Positions 34,701 to 49,700 of a stretch of DNA of 64,000 nt are shown piece by piece. The stretch comes from Dasyornis broadbenti (taxonomy: Eukaryota; Chordata; Aves; Passeriformes; Dasyornithidae). The notes below the pieces were generated by a model. It ran no database searches, was not told where the DNA came from, and saw nothing but the letters and a program-made list of their open reading frames with translations. Position 1 is the stretch's first letter. Each line of letters starts with the position of its first letter. The translations under genes and the position numbers were made by a program. The stretch lies in contig VZRN01001124.1 of NCBI GenBank assembly GCA_013397935.1, forward strand, positions 1,982,161-2,046,160. Reading direction: 5' to 3'.

Positions 34701-37700
34701 CCTTGGGAAGGAACGCTGATGGAAGCGAAGCAGAAGCATGCTGTGTGAGTGCAGGAGCATTCTCATGCTAAAGCGCAATCAACGTGTTGACCTCTGTGAA
34801 CAGCATATCATGAAGGCAGTCAGCAAATGACAACACCTGCATCTGAATTGCAGCCATCCTTCATTTGGGTTGGCAATTAAGTTCTCTGTTGCCACAGAAA
34901 ATTAAGTGAATGTCCACAGAAGGTGATGCCATATTCTCTGTGTCTTGGCATATTCCATAATACGCTGCATCTTGCCTTTTGATATGTAAACAAAGTACAT
35001 GATCTTTTCCCATCAAATGATAAGTTTTAAGAAGAGTGCAAAAAACCATCTTTTGAACTGCTCAAACACATTCAAAATGTCTGGGGTTCATGGACCTTGT
35101 TGTCACATTGTTATTTGCACAACGATTTGAAAAATACATGCAGGTTAAAAAATAAGATAAAATGAAGCATGCAGTGCTATATACATGTCTCAATATCCAT
35201 AAATGTGAAAGGTACCTTGCACTCATCTACCATGACTGAGTTGTGAGCTGCAAAAACACATTGGTTTGAGTTGTTTTCCCTATGATTTTTCATGTCGTCA
35301 TAGATTGACTGAGTCTTGGTCATTTCAATGTCTTCATGTCCTTTATGATGGGAATCAATGGTGTCAAGTTCTGCCTTGGAAAGGTGGTAGACAATGCCAG
35401 CACCAAAAGAATCCCCCACTACATTGACTGATGTTCTCATCCGGTCCCTACAAAAGAAGGAAAAGGCAGAGGCTGAATGGCATGAGAGGAAGAAAAAGTA
35501 GGGCACGGCAGCCCTGTTTCTGGTACAGTTACTGCATTTGTTTCAGGAAGCTTAAGGTATCTTTTGAACAGAGAGATGAGAGCTTTCAAGGGAAATGGGA
35601 GAAGTTTGCTTTCCCAGGGGACTTGTTCAGACGGGAAGGATGTTCAAACTCTCATGTCCCGGCTGCTTATTCTCATGGAGTTTGGCAAAGAATGTATGCT
35701 AGATCACAGCCAAACTGCAAAGCTATGCTTGACTGAGATTCCCCAGTGCCTGCTTCTGGAGCTGGAGGTTTCAATATCAGGGTGCCAGGCTCACACCCTG
35801 CCCTTTGTTTAAGCTGAATTTATCAGAGCACTGAACTTAATGCAGCCAGAGAGAAGGATTTTGGATCTGATGAACTGTTCTCATTTCTGGTGTGAATTAA
35901 CAAAAGGCCTCTCCCTTTACTCTTAGTGAGCAAACTAGGAGGAACAAAAATGCCTGAAATATCTCCATAATGCTTAGGCCATTGAATCTCCTCTCCTGGC
36001 ACCATCTTTACAGATGGCCATCTGTTAGTGTGGCAGCATGCCCACTCACCCTACATGTGCCAGAGCTTGGCATATGAGCAAACCAAATATAGGTCATGGC
36101 CTACAAAATTATGAGCCTGTGACAGCATTTCTGTAACAAGTGCCCCTCGCTGGAGGAGGGTGCCAACACAGGCTAACGTGCTTCATTACAAAGAAATATG
36201 TTTGTTGGCACTTCCTGGACAGGATGTCATTAAACAGACATGCCACCTTTCTCCAGTCTTTAGTGCGGCTCTGTCTGTCAACAGTGAGGTCACAGTTGTG
36301 GATTTTCCCTGACTTCAGAATTCTGCCCCAAACCTGACCAAAATTTTGCAAAAATGGGAGATGAGTCCTGCTAGCTTTCCTTCTGCAGGTAGGCTGCAGC
36401 ACACATGTTGAAATCATTTACAATCTAATTTGCCTCTTCATATCTGCACTAAACATAAAACTCCTAAAAACCTTCTGACTGAGGGTTGCAAATTAAAGTG
36501 ACTTAAAGCAACCAAGTCTAGCTTTGTCAAATAGGTCAGAGATGTGATTACACTGATTAATTCTCAGAAGTATACTAATGAAGATTCATTTACACAAAAT
36601 GGCCAGGTTGAACAGTGTGGACATTTGCCAAGTGACAGAAAAGCTGGCATGTAAGACCTCATTTCCCAAGACAGTGATTAATTTCAAAACAACCTTTCTA
36701 GTATTTCTAGTTCTAGATTTGTGTGACATCCTCTTTTCCTGTAGAACACTGAGAAAAAAACATCTAAATATATAAAATCTCAACAGATTCATTATACATA
36801 CTTATTCATGACAATATAAAAACTTTTGAGCCGTTTTAACATCTTTGCTCTAATCAGCAAATCTGCCTTTCTCAGCTGTGGAATTATAGTCCCATTCAAG
36901 TTTCTCTTCTCCCTCTCAATATTATCATGCTTGCATATTTATGGACTTTGTGGTGTAATATCTTTGCTGATGCAGTTTATTTTCTTTTTTTGTCATCAAA
37001 AGAATACCCAGAAGGGGAAAAAAACCCTCTCCAATAATTCCCCCACGAAACAAACCAGCAACCTAAAGGAGGAAAACATCCTTCCAGTTTTGCTTCACAC
37101 AAATTAAATGCTTTAGACAGTTCTCATCCAACACCTGTGAAGACTATTTTAAACCTGATCCGAGTGGTAGAATAGGAAAATAAGACTTTCTGATGCGATT
37201 TTTAATTAAGACCATCAAATACACTGAACCTGGCAATACAGCTCTAGAAAAAGAACACCTGCTTAATTTTTTTGCGTGAGTGGCATTAAATCTTGAAAGG
37301 ATTCACTGATGCCAGATGACAGAGGGATAGCATAGGGTGCCAAAAAGAAAAGGTGGAGAGAATACATAAATATAACTGGGGCAGAATTCAAATTCTGAAG
37401 GGGTCATTTGAGGAGATGCTCCAGCTGATGCACACGTACTCCTAGCTGAGAGATTCAGCAACACAAACTGCACACTGATGCACCACATGTTACACTGCGC
37501 AAACCAAAGGAAACAAGGAAGTTCCTTGCAACAGAAAGGGCAAAATCTCAGCTGTCAGGTATCAACAGCAAAGTGCCACTGATCTCTTTTGGGGCAAAGA
37601 AAGCCCTATAAAGAACAAAGACAGTTTTACTTACTCTTTTGTTAAAACCAACCAACCCACTAATTCCAGGCAAGCTAGGACAAAGTAAACAAAATAAATA

Positions 37701-40700
37701 TAGGAAAGTTGCAGTCTAGACCTTGTTCATAACACCCAGACTTCAACTGTCTGAATATTCTGAATCTAGATCTAAGCCAAGGAACAGAGTCAGAACTGAA
37801 GCAATCCTTTTCTGAGTTACTGAATGAAGGTTTAAGTACCGGATCAGCTGTCCAAGCTCATTTTCCCTAATTCCTCTCTCTTTGCTGCAGAATACCACCA
37901 ATCTGGTACCACTGATATTTGCTAAGCTTGTCAGCTCACATCTGGAGAGTACCCAGTTTGTGGCTCAAGCAAAATAAGCTCATTTTATTCCATCTGTTGA
38001 CATATAATTACTGTTCTATTAAATGCCACTGCTGTGTTGTGCTTGGTTTTAAACAGAGACTGTTAAGAGTTGTGAAATCCTGGGAAACTTGCCTGGTGAA
38101 AGAGCTTACACTGGGTATGAATGCATAGGAGGTAGAAAGATTAAACAACCCCAAAGATATTGGAGAGGCTTGAGAAAAAATCAATGCGGAAATTTTTCAG
38201 CTCCAGTTTGAAGGAGAGAGTGCCAAGTTTAAGGGTTTGACATAAAGTCATCTTTGTGTTACACAATGACCAAATCATGCAAAACTGGTTTTGGTAAGAC
38301 CACAGTTTCAGATGGTGGTAGTACTGTAAAATGAATTGATGTTCTGGTATTTGCTTTCATCGGGAATATTGAAAAACTCATGGAGTAGGACATTTTTTAA
38401 AACCTTTTTTAATCTGAAATAGAAATGTTATTGAAGGGCTGTTCCAACTTTCCATGTTTCTACATGGCTGGTTGCATTTACACATGGGTTCCAGAAAAGT
38501 TGTTGGAATTGGGTCTTAAACATTTTATTAACTTTCTGTTCTACATTCTGTTAGAAATACTGCTGCAACATTATTTAATGACCTAAAGAAATGGAAGAAG
38601 ACAATGTTTGCAAGTAAAGAAAATATGTTTTTATGACATTTCATTTCAGATATCCTTTTGGTCTGGTTTGTGTGTGCAAAAGCTTGCTGGAAAGTTGGCT
38701 TGTGTGCCTTTTCTTAACATAGCAATATCAGCAGCCTCATTTTTCACAGTTTATTAAATCATTGTAGCTTCCACAACACAACCACCTGAAGATGGAAAAT
38801 GAAGCTATTAGTTGTTGAACACAGATTAATAAGTACAACACTTTCACCAACAGTGTCTTGACTTTGCAGCACTAGAGTCATGACTCAGAGCTTTTCACCT
38901 CTTCTTTCATCTCTTTTCCCTTTGCCTTTCAGTTCTGAAACACACTGCAATTGCACTGATTGATAGGCCAGGAGGATCCAAACCCAGCTGGCTGGGCTGA
39001 AAGTTCTCTTGCCTTCCATTTATTTTGGAAAAACACATTGAAATATTTGTTTCAGAATTGCTATCCTTCCTCTACATACATTCATCACTGCTACAGCTCC
39101 ACAGTACAGAAGTTTTTATTTCCTAAGCAAGGTTGGCTTAGCCAGTGTGAACAATGCTGCTGAAGCTGAGAATGAAATGCAACACCCACTAGTGGATCAG
39201 AACTGCTGATAAACTTACAGCTCTGAGGCTTGCTAGTGTGGGCAGAGCCTCTCAGTCCACAGGAATATTTTAAAAATACATTTCCCTAAAAAAACCAAAC
39301 AAACCACATACTCCTTTTGCACATCCTCCTACCAGCTGCAGAAACCTACCTATTTGCCTTACTTGGAGAGCCAAATAAACCAGATATTTAAAATACACTT
39401 TTATATACTTTTTTCTCTCCTTCTTCCAGCTGCAGATTCCTATACCACTTTCCTGTTTTCAAATATGACGTGGTAAATATAACAAATGCACTGAATATCA
39501 CATCCTTCCCCATGCCAGCTGTACTCTGCCTGCTGTACCCTGTTTCATTTCACCATTCAGCATCATGATATCATGAAATCCAGTTATATATAAATTATAT
39601 AAGTCAAGTTTTCCCTTTGCCTCCTCAAGCTGTAAATTCCTCTTTCAGTTTTCCCTGAAGCAGAAATCAGACCTGCATGTTATCCTTCAAAATTCTTAGT
39701 GACAGATAGAGCATGCCAGGAGCCCCAAAATACATATCAGAGGATTGACTAAGTTCTTGAATTCTTCTCAGTAAGCCAAAAGATAATGACAGAAAATTAA
39801 ATTTCTGTTTTATCTGCATATGCACATTTTCAACTCTCCTATTGCTTCTTTTATAACTTTAGTTGTGTTTCTGGGACTGAAAGCAACCAGAAGCAGGCAG
39901 CTGAGGCTGCTAGTGTAGGAGAAAACACACAAATAGTACAGTTATATTTACACCTCCCTTTCTGGGCACCACAGCTGGAACAACAAAAACAAATGTCTTT
40001 ACTACATAAAAGAACAGTAGGGGAGAGCTGGCTGTTGACCAGAATATAGCAGAATATGCTGTGCTGCAGCAATACAGGCCAGTACAATTTGAGGGCTACT
40101 GACAGAAAGATCTCCAAGCTGCCAAATGACAGCAAGAGAAAGGATGTGGCTTGGCATACCCTCTGTCTGTATTTACTTCTGCAGCTTCTTATTCAAGTGT
40201 TGAAGACCAAAAGCCTCAGAAAACCATCTGTGGGTTAGCTGTTTCTTGGAGGACCTGCAATGGCACTGAAGGACTTTGATTACAACTCCTTGGAAATGAA
40301 AGCCAGTCTTTCCAGTTTGAGTGATCTGTCAGTAAAATGAAACTACGGAATTATCTTCTTTATTTCAATTTTCATTCTTAATTGTCTTTGGTCTTTGTCC
40401 TGCCCTAGAACAGGCTCTTTTTAAAGGTATTTTACTTTCTAACATATGAAATCAACTTTCCCCCTTACAAGTATAAAACATTTGATACAACAAATGCCCA
40501 AATTGCTCTATAACTTGCTGACAACATCAAGATGGAACTTGCATTTTCAGCATTCCTCCTTCATTTTAGACCAGAACTATAATAAATGGAAATATGAAAG
40601 CAAATATTAGAAAACTGCTCTTGAGTGATGGAAAAGTATCATTAGGAAAAAGATAATATAAAAGTGTGAGCTCACAAGTGTGCCAAGAAGACCCTTGGCT

Positions 40701-43700
40701 CACAGAAGCTGACTTCAGTAGCTCTGTAACAGTTTGTAACAGCTTAGAAGCTGCTTTCAGTGTCTCCTACTTTGCTGAAGAGCCCATTTCCTCTTTTAAT
40801 TTATCTGTAGAGGAGAGACTTATAGTTCTTTAAAACCAGTGGCTGAAAAGCACTATGGACAAACATTACTTCACTACTTTTTCTGCACAACTTACAAAAG
40901 CCAGTCAACAGCAACAAGCAAACTGATGTCCTGCGTAGGGAGACCCACAGCAGTAAGGATCAGCAGCATAGTGACAAGTCCTGCGCTGGGAATGCTGGCA
41001 GCTCCAACACTTGCAAGGGTGGCGGTCAAACTGCAAAAACAAAAATCAAATGGGAGCAGCAGGAAAAGGAACATACACTTTCCTTGCATACTTGTTTGAT
41101 CATTAGGAAGGTCATATTTTGAACATGTTCTTCCCATAAAACTAACAACTATCTATATGACAAATCAAGGGAAGCTCAGGTTGTATTTTTCACTCTTGTG
41201 TTTCTCTAAAAATATTTATTAGGAGAGGCCAGATCTGTGGGGTTTGTTCCAAGAGTTGGAAGGGAGCTGTCTGTCAGCTAGTTAAGACATTCAAATCTGT
41301 GTCGTGGTGTTTTCTGAATTCTACAGACACATGCAGGGTTTTGAATTCTGAGTTTTGACCAGACATACCAAAGTTTGGTTACAGGCTGAATATTAAGATG
41401 ATTCATTTGTTTATTTATGTTACCTGAAGACTGAATTGTGAGTTAAAGACAGAGAAAGCAGTTATTATTAAATGCAGAATAATAAAAGTCTTGGTATCCA
41501 AAACTCCCAAAGTACAAGCCAGTGGTGTACCAAGCCTGGATACAAATCACCCTAGATGAAAAAGCAAAATTGATCTGATTGTTTCATAAATCCAAACCTG
41601 TGTTTGTTTTTGTCTCTTATATTTTGATGAAGATCAGTAGAGTGAATGTATGAGCTTCAAAGCTTTGTAAAAATACAACACAGACTATAATAAATACCAA
41701 CATCACTGGGCAGTCCTATAAAGAATGGAAAATAAATCTGTTAGAGCAAGTCAAGGGGAAAAAAACAGGGAAGAGAAGGAGGAAAGGGAGATGCAGAGGG
41801 AGGAGAGGGAGAAATACAGAAATGAGTAACATGGCTGTATATCTGTGGGTATACCAAACAAATCTGAAAGTGCTTCCAATATAGAAATAGGGGAAAACAG
41901 ACTCTGCAGGAAATACTTGACCATTAGCCACAGAACTCATCGGTGAGGATGTCACCCCGATTCAGAGCTACTAGATGCTGACTGGCTGGGTCTGACCCAG
42001 GCTGCAGTGTGTTTGTCAGGTGTCTGGGTTAGAGTGCAACCTGGCCTACTGAACACCCAGATAGATCCAGCGGTGTGCAGGCAGGATGCTCTGCTCTGCT
42101 GTCAGGCTTCGCATGTGATGCCAGATCCTCAGCCACTTCCAGCCTAGACTCGTAAGGGATTCCTTCCAAGCTCTGTGAGGAAATGCTCCTGCCCACCTTC
42201 GCACAGCAGCGCTTACAGATCTGGAGGGGAATGAAGCTAGAACTGTTCAGAACTAAACTGAACCTGGCTTAGCTACCATTTCTGAGATCATCCTTTCCCA
42301 AAGAATACAGGAAATCAGAGGAACTGCATGACTAGTACGAAGTAATTAAGACTGGTCAAAGGCTAACTAAGTCTTTATGATGTTATGTCTGGGTCATTTG
42401 AATATTTTCAGTATCACAAAGTGCATGTATCAGACAAAACCTAATAACCTTTCCTTCATTTGTATTGTCACCTCAAGAGATAGTTCTTGTCATATTGCTG
42501 TAGCAAAAATGCATGAAGAGAAAAAACAGTTTTACAAATAGACCAAAGTTGTTCCCTGCTTTGTAAATATCAGTCACAAAGCTGGATACACCAGCCTTGA
42601 AATGGTGAGATCAGGAAGACCCCATTGTTAATCCCTCAGAGAAGGAGAAGAGGAATAACTGAGGTTCAAACCTACCAAATCTCTTAGACAACAGCACACT
42701 CCTGACTTGAATTTCCCTGGTCTCAATTTAGTTTAATATGTGGCATCTCTTAAATAACTGTTTTCAGATTTAGGAACAAAAATGCATCATGCAGATCTAG
42801 CATCTGCCTGCATTAGAAGTAGCCTTGAACCTTTTACAAACCTTGGCTTTACTATTTCAGGAGTCAGGGCAGGAAGTAAACAAATGGAAAATGTGGAACT
42901 AGTGTAGCTGGGCAAGAAACACAGAATTAGACATCCATTTGCAGGAGTTTCTTTAGTGTTAAAAAGGTTTAATAAAAGAAAACTGTGTGGGTGAAAACTA
43001 CAGGAAGAAGACAAACTTGGCAGCCTTCACTCGTGGTTTCCATTTTAACTATTCAAAATAGTTAGAAGACCTGCTGTCTTCATCAAGTTAAAACTCCCTT
43101 ACAGTAAACACGCTTCAATCACTCTTATCCTTTTTTAATGGGTATGTTCTTTTGTCCTTACAGATGCTCAGCTTAGTTCTGGATAGACAATTTGATATGA
43201 AAAGACAGTGGTTAATATTTGCTGGGTTAGAGATAAGAGATCTGGGAGTATCCAGACCATGCCACAATCTCATCCTCAGGATGGGCTATTCTCAGTTCAT
43301 TATTCTTTTCTTATTCACCAAAGTCACAGAAAAAGTACAGGCACACATAATTACATGGACAGATTTTTTAGGTATACTTTTTTATTCTAGTGTATATAAA
43401 CAGATGTATTTTAGAAAGTTAATGCCTATAATATGACTCGTAGTATACCCCTAAACGAAGAAAAAAAAGCATTTCATTAGACAGAGAATGCTGTACATTA
43501 TTATTGTTGTGTGGCCTGGTTTTGTCTGGAGTAGAGTTAATTTCCTTCACAGTGATTGTTATGGGGCTGTGTTTTGGATTTGTGCTGAACACAGGGTTGA
43601 TAATACAGAGATGCTTTTGTTATGGCTGAGCAGGGCTCACACAGAGCTAAGGACTTTTCTGCTTCTTGTACAGCCACAGTGGTGAAGGAGTTAGGGGTGC

Positions 43701-46700
43701 ATGGGAGGCTGGGAGGAGACACAGCTGGGACAGGTGACCCCAGCTGACAAAACAGATATTCCAGGCCATATGACATCATATGCCATCATCATATAAAGTG
43801 GGAGGAAGAAGGAGAAAAGAGGAGTTTGGAGTGTTTGTCTTCCCAAGTAACCGTCACGCATGGTGGGGCCCTGCTCTCCTGGGGATGTCTGAGCACATGT
43901 CCGCCTGTGGGAGGCTGTGAATCAATTCCTTGTTTTGCTTTGCCTGTGTGTGCTGCTTCTGCTTTCCCTTTTAAACTATTGCTATCTCAACCCATGAGTC
44001 TACTTTTACCCTTGTGATTCTCTCCCTGATCCCACTAATGGAGTAGTGATCAAGTGGCTGTGTGGGGTCTGGTGTCTGCCAGGGGTTAAACCATGACAAT
44101 TGTCAACTGCAGAAGTATGAATACCACCAGTATGCACTAAGGGTGCAAATGAGAGAAAACACATGTCACCAGAGAACCAGGACCAATATATAAAATATTC
44201 ACTTGTATATCATTATTAGAAATCCATGGATTTCACAGTGAATCCAACTGAGACAATCCAGCTACTGAGAAGACATCCAACCCAAAGCATTCACATTTTA
44301 CAGTCTGTAGAAACAAAGGAGTCTTTTGAACTGACCTCACAGTAACTATCTGGCCTCCATCCAGGTCAATTCCATTCATCTGTGCTATGAAGATGGCAGC
44401 CACGGCTTCATAAAGGGCAGTTCCATCCATGTTAATAGTTGCTCCAACAGGAAGAACAAACCTTGTTACACGCTTATCAATGCCGAGATTTTCTTCAAGA
44501 CACCGGAATGTGACAGGTAATGTTCCAGCACTGAAGGAGAGAAAGCAAAAACTTAGAGAAAACATAATTAAAATCAATGTACCACGTACAGGTAACAGAG
44601 CAAAGTCAGAAATTCTAATACTATTGTTTACATTTTCTACTTCCACTTTCTGCTGTGATTCAAGCCATTTTTAGACCATTTTTAAATTAAGCCTACATTT
44701 AGCTGGAAGTGGGACTGAGGCTGAGACATGAACGTGACCTGATTTAGGATGAGAGCTTAACAGCACCTGGATGAGTTTTTCAGACTCATTCACAATTTAT
44801 TTCTTGCATTTTGTTCAAAAATACAAGTACCAGATGTTTTCTGATTGTCAGAGATTGAAATGTTACAGTTCATGGCTTAAACATTGTTATGAGGGAGTTG
44901 TGCCCATTATAGCACAAACTGTATAAAGAAGCTACAAGCACTGAAGCCCACCCCTCCTTGAAGATGCCTGACTGGAACTAACCCACCTAAGGGAATTTGA
45001 GATAAGACCCTATTGTTCAACTATCTCAGGTCTAGGAAAATCAAACAAGGCTAAGGCAGAAGAATGCACCCACCAGAAAGCCAAACGCAGCAGCTGTGCT
45101 GAGAATCATCTTTGGTTGGGTTTGGGGTGGGGGAGGCCACAGCCCACAGACCCATTTGGAGAGGGCAGGTTTGCACAGACCCCCCCAGCCGAGGGGGAGG
45201 AGGAGGTTTGGGTTGTGTGGTGTAACCTCTGGTCAGAGGCACTGAACACCCATCCTCCCTTACACAAAGTGGCCCAGCTGTGAACCCCCTGACTCCTCTG
45301 GGTAACCTGTGCCAGCATTCATGCACTGTCATGCTGTAAATCACAGCAAAAAGAGTTTTCTTCTGTTCAGATGGTACTACCTGTGTTTCAGTTTGTGCCC
45401 ACTACCTCTCCTCCTGTCACTGGGCACCAGTGAAGAGAGTCTTGCTTCATTTTCCTGGCATTGTCCCACCAGATATTTATGCACATCAGTTAGGTCGTCC
45501 AGAGACTCTTACTCATCAGGGGAGAAGTTTTTCAGCAGAGTGGTTTGGGTTGACCAGAAGAGGCAGCTGAATTACAGTTCTTTCAAGGCATTCTTGAAAT
45601 CAAGAATGCTCTGTTTTCTGGTGGTCTGTTTTGAACTAGGCTTTTTTGTTTTCACCTTTTAAATTAAAATGGAAGATCAAATTTTCTTCAGAAATAATTT
45701 TTTTTTGAAGGAAAACACTTTAAAATATGGTATTTAACTGAAAAATGTTTTCAACACAAGATCTACTGACTGCCCCAATACAAAACACCAATTTTTAAAA
45801 TTCAATATATATTGAACTTATTACTGAGAGCTGTGTTACTTACAGACTTTGCTGAGTCTCTTCTGTGCATTAACAGCAAGTCTAAAATGCTCAGCTTTTC
45901 ACTGAAGTTCCATTATTTTGCCAAAATGGATTAAAGTACAAACCGAGAGAATTTTTCCTTTCTTTTGTGAAACCTAGAAATGTTTGGGGTTTTTTTCTCG
46001 AATGCAACAAGACTGGTCTTAACATACTTTCAAAGTAAATAGAATTTTCACTTTTTCCTGCTTGAGGAAACAAGCACAGATTTAACAGCGTTTGCATGAG
46101 TGACTCGGCAAATGGCAGAGACGAAAACAAAAAATAGGTCTCCCAAATCTCTACAGGTGGGTATACAATCTCTCTAGAAAATCCTGAAGGCGGGCGGTAT
46201 TTTGATTCATTTAAACATGGCTGTATCAAAAATATTTTTAAATATTAAAAATATTTTTATTCAATGGTATAAAATTATTTTGCAGTGAAGGTCAGAATAG
46301 CAGATGTACTGTGTTTAAACAGCTAATAATCAGCTAAAAAATAAAGCACACTGGTATTTCTCAGGTGTACCTGGAAGCTGTGCCTAGTGCTGTGATCCAT
46401 GCCTGGAAAATCCCAGCGAGGAATGAAAACGGGCTTTTCCTTGTTATCACAAAGTAGAGCAGAGGCAGGAAGATCCCTCCATGGATGACAAGACCCACAA
46501 TCACAGTGATCATGTACATGCCAAGCTGTCTAGCAACTACTTCTAAGTCCTTGATTGCAATGATTTTTCCACAGATGAGGCAAGCAATACCCAAAGGGGA
46601 ATACCTGGAGAAAGAAAACAAGCATAGACAGAACTTGCTTTGGCAGTGTAGTCATAAAAGCTGTGCTGAACAAAATATAGACTGGAGAAGAGGAGGGAGC

Positions 46701-49700
46701 TCTCAGGCTCAACACTGAGGTGCACATCAAGAACTCATGGAAATTCAAGGGATAGTTTTCACATCTCTTTTTAAAATAGTGGCCATCTCCAGCGAATTCC
46801 CCATCTACTTCATTTTCCATCCCATCAAATGGAATATGCCTTTCCTGAATAGTTTTTGATCCTGAAATAACATTGTGCAAGGATATTATGATACACAGGC
46901 TTGTATCATTATGAAGAGTGGTGTAGATTTGTTCTTAATACATCACTTTTACAGCCCATTGTTTATCTGGTTTCAGGGGGTTGCATTATTTACTTCAGTT
47001 AAACTATTTGTTGAAATGAACTGTTTGTATCTTGAAGGCTGAAAATGCTTCCACTATTTTCTTCAAATAATTCAGACAAATGCTTTTTCATTTATGGATT
47101 CTTCATTAATTACGTGCTTTTGTTACTTAGGGTAGAGTTTTTGTCCCCTCAATCATTAAAACAATACAAAGGAAACTGACTTTCAGAATAGAAGTGCTTC
47201 CTGGTCTTTGTTAGAATATCTCATGGTCTGTCAAGCAATGTACCCAAGGCCTGGAAAGCCTTTAATCACTTCAAGTGCAAGGCCAGCTGTTACACCAGTT
47301 ATCATAAAATGCCACGTTTCAATGAACTTGACAAAATACAGTTCTTATGGAGAGTTACATGGTGTCAGAGCCAGATGTCTGATTTGTTTTATGCTTGTGT
47401 AGCAATGCCATGCTCCAGAGAGTCCATAGGTGCCATGGGAGTTACAGCTGTCTGTGCTGAGAAATCATGAACCAAATAAAATGTAACCCTGCATAAAGAA
47501 GTGCGTTTTTCTTTATAAACACACACTAAAACCCCCTTGCTTCTGGCCTTAACAAGTCTTTAAAAATTCTAAACAGAGATGAACAAAAGGAATTCCCAAA
47601 ATCAATTTCCTTTCTTCATGAGAAGAGAGATAAAAAGCACATCAATAAAAATAAATATTTACAGTGAATTTCTTGAAACTTGAATGATTTTCTGCTGTTG
47701 CAACACTGACTGCTAGAAAACATTTATATTGTAGGCAGGGTATGATGTCTTGGGTCTACCAAATGGTGCTAAGTGAAGTAAGAGCAAATTCTAGCTCCTG
47801 GATCATTATGGAGTATAGTCACCCTCTCTCCTATAGAGAGTAGCAGGTTACAAGCAGAAACATAAGAGGAATGCAAGGCCGTTGCTTCAAGTTCTCTCTG
47901 TTGTTCTACACATTTCCATAGTGCTGTTACTGTCTGCAGCACTCTTGCCTAACAGCATCTCTCTGAAACACTGATGGTGCTGATAACTTATGCTTCAGGC
48001 ACCTTGCTCCCTGTTCCATGCACTGTTTCCATCGAGCTCTAGAGAGGAGGCCAGCCTTGTAACTCAAGCAGTCACTCCCAGGGACACCAGGGAATCCCAG
48101 GCAGCAATGAACCATGATATGTGTGTTGTGTTGAAGTGGCTGCTTCTGCTCTCAAAGACCTAGGAAACACAGTAATACAATGCCAAACATAGCAATGCAT
48201 TTTTATGTTCTGAAAAACTGGTTTTATATGAGATGGCCATGCTTGGCACTGCATACAAATAGCTCTGGGACAGCACTCAGAAGAAACACTTAAAAAAAAA
48301 AAGAAAAAAAAAGAGAATCCCCTTCAGAAGTGTAAACAAGGGCTCAGACTTAATTAGGTAAAGTCAATTCTTTGAAGGCAAGTCAGGCCTCATTATTACA
48401 AACGGGTATACTTCAAAAACAGGGCAGATATCTTCTAGTGACCCCATTGCAGCAAGGTTGTAAGACACATTCTGCAGAAACTATGAATGAAGGGATTACA
48501 CATCACTGAAAACTACTGGAATTTTATTTGCTTGTAAAGTATTTTTACTAAAGAAGACAGTGAATGAAGTGTATCGCCAGATTTTTTTTGCAATTATACC
48601 TCCTAGGTAATGATTATCCTAACCTCCCAGGAAGATTGGGATGTCCTTACATGGGGCATTCTTGCTTGCCTAGGTGTCCTCCTGTATAATGAACTTCTAT
48701 AATCAATGTGGCATTTGAAGGCCTTTGCTGGTACACGCATGTGTTGTATTTTAGTACCCAAAGAACAGAATCTCTTCAGAAATGTTTCAAATTGGGTCCT
48801 AAATAATCCTCACCAAATAGAAATAATGCTGCTGGGGTTCTAATATACATGTCAAGGCTTTGAAAAGTCAACTATTTAATTACACAGTTTACTAACAAAC
48901 TCACATCACTATATTAAGGTTTTATGAGGGCTTTTTAAAAATATTTCTGTTGTTCTATAAGTTAGAACTACAAACTTACCACATGATCATAGTTACTAAC
49001 TTCATTACAATCTCATTCAGGATGTTGAAGAAATCCACCATCATCTTGGCCTGTTCTCCCATTTTCCCCATAGCAATGCCAAAAGCAATAAAGAATCCTA
49101 TCAATCCTATTGAAAAAAATTGCAAGACAAAAAGAAAGCTTTTAGGAAGTTTTTGCACCTAGTCAATGTCTTGATACTACCTGCTAATCCAGATTTCACA
49201 GAAGCATAGAATCACAGTATAGGTAAATTTGGAAGGGACCCTTCTGGTCCAAATTCCCTGCTCAAGCAGGGCCATCCTAGAACATATTGTACAGGATTTC
49301 AGAACTATAGGGCATTACACATCTTAGGGCTTTTTAATATGTACTCACTCTCAACTACCACGATCAAATTCAGAACATCTTTGATTCTTCAATGTTTAAC
49401 TAAATTCCAATTTCACAACCCAGCTACTGTTTTGTTGGTTTTTTCCCCTGAATTGATCTCATCATCAAAAAATACATATACAATAATCTCAGTGCCATGC
49501 AGCTATTAGAAACCCCATAAGCCCTGGAAAATGGGAAAGATAACACAGTGCTGCACCGTAATTCTGTTGTTAAAACAGTTTCTAGAAACCAAGAGGAATT
49601 TTCTCAGGCTTTACAAAAGTCCCTTGACAGATTCAACCTACTGACCAATCAGTCCTGGAGTGCAGGGAAAGGCAAAAGTAGCCCTAGAACTCTTGTAGGC

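Noticed and set aside
41985..42235. G/C-richer patch in SLC1A2 intron 8, considered as enhancer or old transposon
   Set aside because: No motif or repeat landmark strong enough to name it.
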